Assembly (NCBI GenBank): GCA_012513545.1
Contig: JAAZCB010000253.1
Coordinates: 1 to 5,941, forward strand
Length of the DNA: 5,941 bases
Reading direction: 5' to 3'
From: Clostridiaceae bacterium
Lineage (GTDB): Bacteria; Bacillota_A; Clostridia; Acetivibrionales; Acetivibrionaceae
Shown: piece after piece, positions 1 to 5,491 of the stretch
Layout: each line of letters begins with the position of its first letter
Position numbering within the stretch: position 1 is the first letter of the stretch
The notes under the pieces: generated by a model
The model's input: the letters and a program-made list of their open reading frames with translations, nothing else
Told to the model about the DNA's origin: nothing
The model's database searches: none
Position numbers and translations under genes: made by a program

Positions 1-457
1 CTTTATTCGTAAGGGTTAGGAACACATCACCCCGGTCTATGTAGTTATACAATGTCTTTGTACATATCTCTGTTTCAAATTCAAGTCCCTTTTCTTTAAT
101 CTCCCCAATTACTGCATCAGGCGAGTACTTCTCTTTGATTATCCTGTTTTCTATGTGTTTAGCCAGTTTATGGTCTCTTCCTATCTTTAAGTCAGGGCCT
201 TTGTTTCTGGCATTTTCTTCGTATATTCGTTGCCCTGCATCTGCACAATACTCTTTCCTGTAAGTTAAATCGTGGTTGAGAAGCCTTACCGTCCCCTTCG
301 CTATTTCCCGCTCAATGGTCCTGATCCCTTTTTCCATACGTTGCGCTATTTCAAAGGGTTTAAACCCTTCCTTTAGCAATATTTCTATTTTGTACCGTTC
401 TCTTACTGTTAGGTGTTTATATTTTCTTGATTCTGTTGTATTATTAATCTGACTCAT
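1..457 (-). CDS. IS30-family transposase, N-terminal part (cut by the window edge)
   Basis: This is the open frame read leftwards from the ATG at 457-455; 152 codons are visible without a stop before the edge. The protein starts MSQINNTTESRKYKHLTVRE. Residues of roughly 12-55 form the helix-turn-helix typical of IS30 transposases (HTH_38), containing LTVRERYKIEILLKEG, then FEIAQRM and RTIEREI. About residues 112-140 carry the family-like linker YSPDAVIGEIKEKG and TLYNYID, which precede the DDE catalytic domain. That catalytic core lies outside the window, so activity cannot be judged. The start is supported by an AAAGGAG Shine-Dalgarno site (470-464) six bases upstream and by a strong promoter at 496-525. 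IS30 enzymes cut and join the ends of their own element. The family call rests on remembered motifs and is fairly sure; which IS it is cannot be said. Confidence 0.88.
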   Translation of the reverse strand, partial: MSQINNTTESRKYKHLTVRERYKIEILLKEGFKPFEIAQRMEKGIRTIEREIAKGTVRLLNHDLTYRKEYCADAGQRIYEENARNKGPDLKIGRDHKLAKHIENRIIKEKYSPDAVIGEIKEKGLEFETEICTKTLYNYIDRGDVFLTLTNK

Positions 458-495
458 GGTTTTCTCCTTTGCAATGTTTTTCTTGGTCGTTAAAC

Positions 496-525
496 ATTAT
501 ACAATGGATTTACCATGAGTCTCAA
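496..525 (-). promoter_or_regulatory. Sigma-A-type promoter of the IS30 transposase
   Basis: On the minus strand there is a -35 box TTGAGA (525-520), an 18-bp spacer and a perfect -10 box TATAAT (501-496). The predicted start is near 489, giving a leader of about 30 bases that carries the AAAGGAG ribosome site of the transposase. Confidence 0.75.
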
Positions 526-598
526 TTTTTTTCTTCTTCCGTCACTTCATTTTACAACTTACCCTATATGTTTATTTTACATTATTGGCATAAAGTGC

Positions 599-628
599 TT
601 GAGACCATAACCTTTACTCTGATAAAAT
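599..628 (+). promoter_or_regulatory. Probable promoter of the SDR gene
   Basis: The plus strand has TTGAGA (599-604), an 18-bp spacer and TAAAAT (623-628), each box one mismatch from the sigma-A consensus. Transcription would begin near 635 and give a leader of about 110 bases before the ATG at 745. The -10 box sits in the loop of a perfect inverted repeat (613-636). No better promoter was found closer to the gene; TTGAAT at 662 has no good partner. Confidence 0.5.
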
Positions 629-636
629 AGAGTAAA
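613..636. promoter_or_regulatory. Operator-like inverted repeat over the SDR promoter -10 box
   Basis: TTTACTCT (613-620) and AGAGTAAA (629-636) are perfect 8-bp inverted arms around an 8-bp centre, GATAAAAT, which contains the predicted -10 box. The arms and spacing suit a dimeric helix-turn-helix repressor that would block RNA polymerase. No U-tract follows, so a terminator is unlikely. The regulator is unknown, and the operator role is inferred from position alone. Confidence 0.4.
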
Positions 637-744
637 ATCACATAAAATATAGAATGTTACTTTGAATTCCATATAAAAGTGAAATAATCAACACAGATAA
701 GATGTTAACAATTATTATTTTCAAATGAAAAGAGGATAAACATA

Positions 745-1740
745 ATGAAAGTATTGTTTATAGGCGGAACAGGAATAATAAGTGAAGCAGTTTCAAAGCA
801 CGTTATTGAAAAAGGTCATGAACTCTACCTTCTTAACAGGGGACAACGAAGCGAGTTTGTACCGGAGGGCGCAACCCTTATAAAAGCGGATATCAGAGAC
901 GTGGATTCTACACGAAAAGCACTGAAGGGTTACTCTTTTGACGTGGTAGCAGACTGGGTGGCCTTTATACCGAAACATGTTCAAGCGGACATAGACCTTT
1001 TCATGGATAAGACCAGTCAATACATATTTATCAGCTCCGCTTCCGCATATCAGAAACCTGCCTCACACTATCTTGTAACTGAATCAACTCCCCTTAAGAA
1101 TCCTTACTGGCAGTATTCCCGTGACAAAATTGCCTGTGAAGACCTCCTTATGGAGGAATACCGAATAAACAGCTTCCCTGTCACGATTGTACGCCCGTCA
1201 TTTACCTATGGGGTTTTAATGATACCTGCTGCATTAAACAGCTGGCTCCACCCCTGGTCACTTATAGACAGGATGCGAAAAGGTAAAAAGATTATTGTGC
1301 ATGGTGACGGTACCTCTCTGTGGACAATGACTCACAACACTGACTTTGCGAGGGGTTTTGCAGGCCTTATCGGTAATATCCAGGCAATAGGCCATGCTTT
1401 TCATATAACCTCTGACGAAGTATTAAACTGGGATCAGATATACAGGTTAATAGGAAACGCTGCAGGCGTTGAGCCTGACCTTATTCATATACCCTCTGAC
1501 TTCATCGGTCATATCCTGCCGGAAGCTGTAGGAGGCCTAACCGGTGATAAAGCAGTGAGTGTAGTATTTGACAACACGAAAATAAAGCGGTTTGTTCCAG
1601 GTTTTACTGCCAATGTCCCTTTTTCTGACGGTATCAAGGATACCGTCAGGTGGTTTGAATCTCATCCTGAAAGGTGCACCATTGATGAGGAATGGGATTG
1701 TCTTATGGACAAAATCATTAATTCGTACAATCTTCCCTAA
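745..1740 (+). CDS. NAD(P)-dependent epimerase/dehydratase-like protein (extended/atypical SDR)
   Basis: The 331-residue protein has an N-terminal Rossmann fold. Strand one and the dinucleotide loop are MKVLFIGGTGIIS, with G7, G10 and S13 where the third glycine of GxxGxxG is expected. LLNRG at residues 29-33 ends strand two and resembles CSP41-like atypical SDRs; the Arg and the missing acidic residue may favour NADP. ADIRD (48-52) follows the usual SDR pattern. The catalytic set is present: SSAS at 97-100 and YxxxK as Y124-SRD-K128. VRPSFTYG (149-156) is the typical extended-SDR substrate-loop entry, and the C-terminal half forms the substrate-binding lobe. Such proteins act in the cytosol on nucleotide sugars or related substrates, but the substrate here cannot be named. 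The start is supported by AAGAGG (730-735) nine bases upstream. The gene stands alone, converging on the PilZ gene. Confidence 0.85.
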   Translation: MKVLFIGGTGIISEAVSKHVIEKGHELYLLNRGQRSEFVPEGATLIKADIRDVDSTRKALKGYSFDVVADWVAFIPKHVQADIDLFMDKTSQYIFISSASAYQKPASHYLVTESTPLKNPYWQYSRDKIACEDLLMEEYRINSFPVTIVRPSFTYGVLMIPAALNSWLHPWSLIDRMRKGKKIIVHGDGTSLWTMTHNTDFARGFAGLIGNIQAIGHAFHITSDEVLNWDQIYRLIGNAAGVEPDLIHIPSDFIGHILPEAVGGLTGDKAVSVVFDNTKIKRFVPGFTANVPFSDGIKDTVRWFESHPERCTIDEEWDCLMDKIINSYNLP

Positions 1741-1755
1741 CATCGCTTTAAAGAC

Positions 1756-1774
1756 TGGTCTCCCTTAGAGATCA
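1756..1774 (+). terminator. Weak hairpin between the convergent SDR and PilZ genes
   Basis: TGGTCTC (1756-1762) and GAGATCA (1768-1774) can pair through seven base pairs, including one G-U, around a five-base loop, 16 bases past the SDR stop. The U-rich stretch only begins near 1789, so this is a poor intrinsic terminator. In the minus-strand transcript the wobble becomes an A-C mismatch, so the hairpin suits the SDR transcript better. Confidence 0.22.
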
Positions 1775-1789
1775 CCTCACCTGAAGCAT

Positions 1790-2176
1790 TTATTTTAAGA
1801 AAGTACAATCTTCTTCGCAGTTGGATAAGGTTTTATGATGATCCCTTATGCAACTGCGATTCATAATTTCATCAATCTCAACCTTCTCCTTGTGTGATTG
1901 ATTAATAAACTCAATTCCATACAGGAATCCATCTTTAAGCATCTCTTTTCTAATTACGCAACCTTGAACCTTCAGGTCCTTTTCATGAAAATACCCGTCA
2001 AATACAATAGCCATAGAAACAATTTCACCGACGTTAATATCTATTTTTGATATTACTCCAATTCCCGTAGCCGATACATCAATTACCGATAGCTTTCTCT
2101 GAGGATCTGTAAAGCGGTCTGTGAATATTCCCCGTCCTGTTTGTCTGCATCTTAAGTACTTTCTCCTTCCATCCAT
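1790..2176 (-). CDS. Single-domain PilZ protein, probable c-di-GMP receptor
   Basis: The 128-residue protein carries the two-part PilZ signature. RRKYLR at residues 4-9 gives the RxxxR motif (R5, R9), and DVSATGIG at 33-40 gives DxSxxG (D33, S35, G38). A beta-barrel follows, with YGIEFIN at 86-92 as the usual last-strand motif, then a helix to about 107. Known PilZ proteins bind cyclic di-GMP through these residues and pass the signal to motility, exopolysaccharide or enzyme partners; binding is therefore likely here, but the target is unknown. No other domain, signal peptide or membrane segment is seen, so it should be cytosolic. The last 20 residues are unusual, with C109, H113, H114, C120 and C124. 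The start is fixed by a very strong AGGAGGGAGC site (2190-2181) four bases upstream. The terminator at 2261-2310 separates it from the protease gene. Confidence 0.88.
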   Translation of the reverse strand: MDGRRKYLRCRQTGRGIFTDRFTDPQRKLSVIDVSATGIGVISKIDINVGEIVSMAIVFDGYFHEKDLKVQGCVIRKEMLKDGFLYGIEFINQSHKEKVEIDEIMNRSCIRDHHKTLSNCEEDCTFLK

Positions 2177-2212
2177 ATATGCTCCCTCCTGACTAATACA
2201 TATATTTTAAGC

Positions 2213-2238
2213 ATATCTCCCATAAATATTCTTTTTTA
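2213..2238 (-). promoter_or_regulatory. Possible sigma-D-like promoter of the PilZ gene
   Basis: Minus strand: TAAA (2238-2235), 14 bases, then GGAGATAT (2220-2213). The motility sigma factor of Bacillus, SigD, recognises approximately TAAA-N15-GCCGATAT. The match has two mismatches and is one base short in spacing. The leader would be about 30 bases. A TAAAAT at 2209-2204 could be a sigma-A -10, but it has no good -35. In such AT-rich DNA this may be chance. Confidence 0.27.
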
Positions 2239-2260
2239 TTCTTACCCTTAGTAAGACATA

Positions 2261-2310
2261 AAACACAAAAAACAAATCCTGTACCTTCGACTTGTACAGG
2301 ATTTGTTTTA
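2261..2310 (-). terminator. Strong intrinsic terminator of the Lon-like protease gene
   Basis: Arms 2269-2284 and 2294-2309 are perfect 16-bp inverted repeats, with GTACAGGAT as the GC-containing core, around a nine-base loop. In the minus-strand transcript the hairpin begins about 23 bases after the protease stop and runs into a U-tract (TTTTTTGTGTTT, 2272-2261). Position, stem and U-tract all fit a rho-independent terminator, so the PilZ gene downstream is probably transcribed on its own. Confidence 0.9.
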
Positions 2311-2332
2311 TAAGCTTTGCAACTTTATATCA

Positions 2333-4759
2333 TTATTGACGGTTTTTTGAATTCCTTTCATCTCTGTAAAAACCCGCTACTGTCATCGCATACTTCTTAA
2401 GCTTTTCATACACTAGACAGTTAATCGTTCCGGGTGGATAGGCTCCATCCTTCCTCTTTTCTCCAGCTTTGATGCCTGTAAGAATTTCAATTCCCTCATC
2501 AATGGTTTTAACCGCATAAATACTGAACTTGCCTTCCCTGACAGCTTCTATTACGTCATCATTCAAAACAAGATTCTTAATGTTCTGGTATGGAATTATT
2601 ACACCATGTTCCCCATTCAAACCACGCGATTTGCACAGTTCAAAGAAGCCTTCAATTTTCTCTGTAGCTCCGCCAATAGGTTGTATCTCTCCCTTTTGAT
2701 TGACAGACCCGGTTACTGCTATGCTTTGCTTTATAGGCACTTCAGACAAGCTGGAAAGCACCGAATACAACTCCGCACTTGAGGCACTGTCCCCGTCAAC
2801 ACCGCTGTAAAGCTGTTCAAAGCAAAGACTTGCCGTAAGTGATAAAGGGATCTCCTGAGCATACTTCTGTCCGATATACCCACTTAGGATAAGAACTCCT
2901 TTGGTATGTGAGGTTCCACTCATCTCTACTTCCCTTTCAATGTTTACAATCCCACTCTCACCCATAAAAGTGTTTGCTGTAATTCTGGTGGGCTTTCCAA
3001 AAGAGTAGTCTCCCATGTCAAGTATTGTAAGACCATTTATCTGTCCTACCTCTTCACCCTCAGTATCAATCATAATTGTTCCGTCTTCCAGAAGCTCCAG
3101 AAGTTTTTTGTCATGCTTGTTTGACCTGTTGTTTTTCTCTAATACAGCTTTCTTTACGTGCTGTGCAGAAACTACTGAAGCCCCTTCAATTTCCGCCCAG
3201 GCGGAAGACTCGCACAATATTTCCACTATATCGTTAAACCTTGTTGAAAGCTTATTCTGGTCTTCAACCAGCCTCGAACTATACTCAACAACCTTTGCTA
3301 CACCTGTCCTGTCGAAATGAAGAGTATTCTCCCTCCTGCAGAAGGAGTTTATAAACCTTGCAAGTTTTTTTGTATTTTCCTTATTTCTCTCCATTTCAGC
3401 GTCAAAATCAACTTTAATTTTGAACAGCTTCTTAAAGTCTTCATCATATTCATAGAGAGCCTGGTAAAGATATTCACTACCTACAAGTATGACCTTGATA
3501 TCACTCGGAATGGGTTCAGGCTTTAGTGCTGATACAGCAACAAGCCCCATCTGCTCCTTCATGTTTTCTATTGTTATTTGCCGTGTTCTGATTACTCTTT
3601 TCAATGCTTCCCACGACTGAACATTATTAAGCACATCCTTAGCCTGAAGTATCAGATAACCACCGTTCGCCTGGTGAAAAAGGCCACCCTTTATCATGGA
3701 AAAATCTGTGGTCATTGTACCAAACTCATTTTCATACTCCAGCTTACCGAGAAGATTGTAATATGAAGGATTGTAGTCTACTATCACAGGCGCACCTTTA
3801 CTCTTGCTGTTGTCAATAAGAAGATTAACCTTGTATTTGTCTGTAGACGACTCTTCCGCACTTCTCAGCCAGGGTATTACCAACTGCTGCTGCTCTTCGG
3901 TGTATTCTTCTTCCCTGAAACCGTCCAGATTTTTTAGTATGTCCTCCTGAACCTTTTCAAGATACTCAGTTATCTTTTTGTAATCCCTGTATTTTTCCTT
4001 TAAATCATTTATATGCATTCCTACTGCAAATAAGGCAATCTTGTTTTCCCATTCTTCAACCCTTTCTTCTGCTTCCTTCTCAATGGACTTGATTTTTTTT
4101 ATTATATCAAGAGTCTCAAGCTGCATAACATTCGATTTTTCATTTATCTGGTGTTTAATCTTCTCATCAAGATCGCCGTACTCCTCCTCTGTTATTGTCT
4201 TACCTTCAACAACCGGAAGAAAATATATTCCTGAATTTGTAGTTTTTACTTTGAATCCCTGCTTTTCAGCATCGTCATTAAGTCTTTCCAGAAGCTCAGT
4301 CCGCTTGGTCTGGTATTCCTTTACAATAGTTGTTTTTTCCCTTTCATAATCTTCACTATCGAAAGCCCTGGTTATCTCAAGCTGAAGCACTTTAACAAAT
4401 TCTTCCATATCTTTCTGGAATATTTTCCTGAGTCCTACCGGAAGATTTATTGCTTTAGGCTGGTTAGGATTGTCAAAGTTATATACATAACACCAGTCAT
4501 CAGGCACCTTCGCCTTCTTGGCTATCTTTTTTATATAGTTATAGGCATAACTGGTTTTACCGGTTCCGGTCATACCACACATAAAAATGTTATACCCCCG
4601 TGTCTTTATCTTGAGTCCGAATTCCATGGCTTTGACGGCCCGTTCCTGTCCTATTATATCCTCAAGGGGTTCAAGTTCAGAAGTATCCTTAAATTTAAAG
4701 GAATCCGGATTACATTCTTTTCTTAACATTTTTTCAGGTAAACTTTTTATACGTGGCAT
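2333..4759 (-). CDS. Lon-like AAA+/S16 serine protease, LonC/YcbZ type
   Basis: The 808-residue protein combines an AAA+ module with a C-terminal Lon protease domain. Walker A is G62-MTGT-G67-K68-T69. A long helical, partly coiled-coil insertion spans about 115-300, as in LonC and E. coli YcbZ. The Walker B position, GGYLILQAKD (366-375), has Q372-A373 where D-E is usual. R507 in LSTRFND fits sensor 2. The protease domain (about 560-765) has the catalytic Ser in GDSAS (S658) and the Lys in GGATEK (K701). Their 43-residue spacing equals that of E. coli Lon S679/K722, so peptidase activity should be intact. It lacks the Lon N-terminal substrate domain and a membrane anchor, so it is probably a cytosolic oligomer acting on damaged or unfolded proteins. 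Substrates are unknown. AAGGGGG lies seven bases before the ATG. The gene has its own promoter and terminator. Confidence 0.9.
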   Translation of the reverse strand: MPRIKSLPEKMLRKECNPDSFKFKDTSELEPLEDIIGQERAVKAMEFGLKIKTRGYNIFMCGMTGTGKTSYAYNYIKKIAKKAKVPDDWCYVYNFDNPNQPKAINLPVGLRKIFQKDMEEFVKVLQLEITRAFDSEDYEREKTTIVKEYQTKRTELLERLNDDAEKQGFKVKTTNSGIYFLPVVEGKTITEEEYGDLDEKIKHQINEKSNVMQLETLDIIKKIKSIEKEAEERVEEWENKIALFAVGMHINDLKEKYRDYKKITEYLEKVQEDILKNLDGFREEEYTEEQQQLVIPWLRSAEESSTDKYKVNLLIDNSKSKGAPVIVDYNPSYYNLLGKLEYENEFGTMTTDFSMIKGGLFHQANGGYLILQAKDVLNNVQSWEALKRVIRTRQITIENMKEQMGLVAVSALKPEPIPSDIKVILVGSEYLYQALYEYDEDFKKLFKIKVDFDAEMERNKENTKKLARFINSFCRRENTLHFDRTGVAKVVEYSSRLVEDQNKLSTRFNDIVEILCESSAWAEIEGASVVSAQHVKKAVLEKNNRSNKHDKKLLELLEDGTIMIDTEGEEVGQINGLTILDMGDYSFGKPTRITANTFMGESGIVNIEREVEMSGTSHTKGVLILSGYIGQKYAQEIPLSLTASLCFEQLYSGVDGDSASSAELYSVLSSLSEVPIKQSIAVTGSVNQKGEIQPIGGATEKIEGFFELCKSRGLNGEHGVIIPYQNIKNLVLNDDVIEAVREGKFSIYAVKTIDEGIEILTGIKAGEKRKDGAYPPGTINCLVYEKLKKYAMTVAGFYRDERNSKNRQ

Positions 4760-4806
4760 ATTCTTTCCCCCTTAAAACAACTTCTTAGATAGAAAAATGC
4801 TTCAAA

Positions 4807-4816
4807 CGAAGCTTCG
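4807..4816. repeat. Small palindrome in the leader of the Lon-like gene
   Basis: CGAAGCTTCG is a perfect 10-bp palindrome about 50 bases before the start codon. It overlaps a second possible hairpin, GCTTC-AAAC-GAAGC (4799-4812), so two alternative small folds share the GAAGC segment. It does not match the CIRCE or CtsR heat-shock operators. Its function is unknown and it may be chance. Confidence 0.3.
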
Positions 4817-4899
4817 GTAGACCTCATAATAAGATATTGCAGATATATATGTCCTGTGAAAAAGCTAAAACATACATTGTTTTCACAAATCATATATCC

Positions 4900-4910
4900 T
4901 TAAGACTTAA
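4900..4910. promoter_or_regulatory. Palindrome at the predicted transcription start of the Lon-like gene
   Basis: TTAAGACTTAA is a perfect odd-centred palindrome with five-base arms. It begins four bases after the predicted -10 box (4920-4915, minus strand) and so covers the likely start site near 4908. A repressor bound here would block transcription. The arms are short and AT-rich, so the evidence is mainly positional. Confidence 0.28.
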
Positions 4911-4914
4911 AATT

Positions 4915-4943
4915 ATTATATATATATTCTACCTGCATGTAAT
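4915..4943 (-). promoter_or_regulatory. Probable sigma-A promoter of the Lon-like protease gene
   Basis: On the minus strand ATTACA (4943-4938, four of six consensus matches) is followed by a 17-bp spacer and a perfect TATAAT (4920-4915). The leader would be about 148 bases, long for a bacterial gene. A weaker alternative, TTCACA-N18-TATCTT (about 4860-4831), lies closer to the gene. The 258-bp gap between rimI and this gene is otherwise very AT-rich. It shows no convincing rimI terminator, only an AT-only hairpin at 4941-4959 without a following U-tract. Confidence 0.45.
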
Positions 4944-5017
4944 AAAATCCTTTTTTATTTATGCTTAATATTAATTTTACATAATTTTATTTGAGACGGC
5001 CTTCTATAAAATAAGCA

Positions 5018-5479
5018 CTAAACTAAAATATTGTCCTTCCACATAATTACAGCGTCTTCTCCATTGTCGGTATAATATCCCTTCCTTAAGCCTTCAACCT
5101 TAAAACCATATTTGGAATACAATTCTTTTGCAGGGATATTTCCTTTTCTTACTTCAAGAGTCATTCTCACTATGTTTTCCTTTCTTGCAAGTGAAATCAA
5201 CTCTTCTATAAGCTTTGCCCCTATACCTTTTCTTCTGAATTCAGGATGAACGGCAACATTTGTAATATGTCCCTCATCGCACACCTTCCACATGCCTGCA
5301 TATCCGACAGCAACCTTGCCGACTTTTGCAGAAATATATATTGCAAACATGTTCTTAGTTATTTCTTCTATGAACGCTTCCCTGGACCAGGGAATTGTAA
5401 AACTTAATCTTTCAAGCACCATTACGTCATCAAGGTCATCTACAGTCATCCTGGAAATTACAATATTTTCATCGCTCAT
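5018..5479 (-). CDS. rimI: GNAT N-alpha-acetyltransferase RimI (ribosomal protein S18 alanine N-acetyltransferase type)
   Basis: The 153-residue protein is a single GNAT domain of normal RimI length. It has the RimI-type start ISRMTVDDLDDV with SFTIPWS at 26-32. The acetyl-CoA loop is RRKGIG (82-87), after NVAVHP. LEVRKGN (108-114) supplies E109 and LYSKYGF (120-126) supplies Y121; their 12-residue spacing equals the E103/Y115 catalytic pair of E. coli RimI. The C-terminal EGLRKGYY and DAVIMWK are also typical. RimI acetylates the N-terminal alanine of S18 in E. coli; the target here is inferred. I chose the ATG at 5479 over the in-frame ATG at 5509. The later one has GGGGTGA five bases upstream, begins five bases after tsaB and fits family N-termini, whereas the earlier one has no ribosome site and would overlap tsaB by 25 bases. 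TsaD does not follow on this strand. Confidence 0.92.
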   Translation of the reverse strand: MSDENIVISRMTVDDLDDVMVLERLSFTIPWSREAFIEEITKNMFAIYISAKVGKVAVGYAGMWKVCDEGHITNVAVHPEFRRKGIGAKLIEELISLARKENIVRMTLEVRKGNIPAKELYSKYGFKVEGLRKGYYTDNGEDAVIMWKDNILV

Positions 5480-5484
5480 ATCTG

Positions 5485-5491
5485 TCACCCC
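5485..5491 (-). promoter_or_regulatory. Ribosome binding site of rimI overlapping the tsaB stop codon
   Basis: GGGGTGA (5491-5485, minus strand) contains GGTGA, which can pair with the 16S 3' end, and ends five bases before the rimI ATG at 5479. Its last three bases are the TGA stop of tsaB, so ribosomes finishing tsaB would sit on the rimI site. This suggests translational coupling and decides the rimI start. Confidence 0.6.

Larger units (their letters stand above)
1..530 (-). mobile_element. Insertion sequence, IS30 family, upstream end; outer boundary uncertain
   Basis: The transposase gene and its own promoter define the promoter-proximal end of an insertion sequence that runs off the left edge. 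IS30-family elements normally have terminal inverted repeats of about 20-30 bp just outside the transposase promoter, so the end probably lies somewhere between about 525 and 612. The other end is not in the window, so neither the terminal repeat nor the short target duplication can be checked. The coordinate 530 is a minimum estimate placed just past the -35 box. Confidence 0.55.

Noticed and set aside
1..744. CRISPR array, tRNA, rRNA or attachment site
   Set aside because: No regularly spaced repeats, cloverleaf or rRNA motifs were seen here or elsewhere in the window.
3015..4349. Several plus-strand open frames of 60-100 codons within the protease region
   Set aside because: They lie antisense inside a clear 808-codon gene with strong family motifs, have low-complexity Ser/Phe-rich translations and lack convincing ribosome sites. 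They are antisense shadows.
4941..4959. AATAAAA/TTTTATT hairpin as the rimI terminator
   Set aside because: The stem is AT-only, no U-tract follows it on the minus strand, and it overlaps the predicted -35 of the protease promoter.
4991..4997. A third TTGAGAC just after rimI, suggesting a dispersed regulatory repeat
   Set aside because: There is no matching -10, no flanking similarity to the other two copies, and a 7-mer recurs by chance at this rate.
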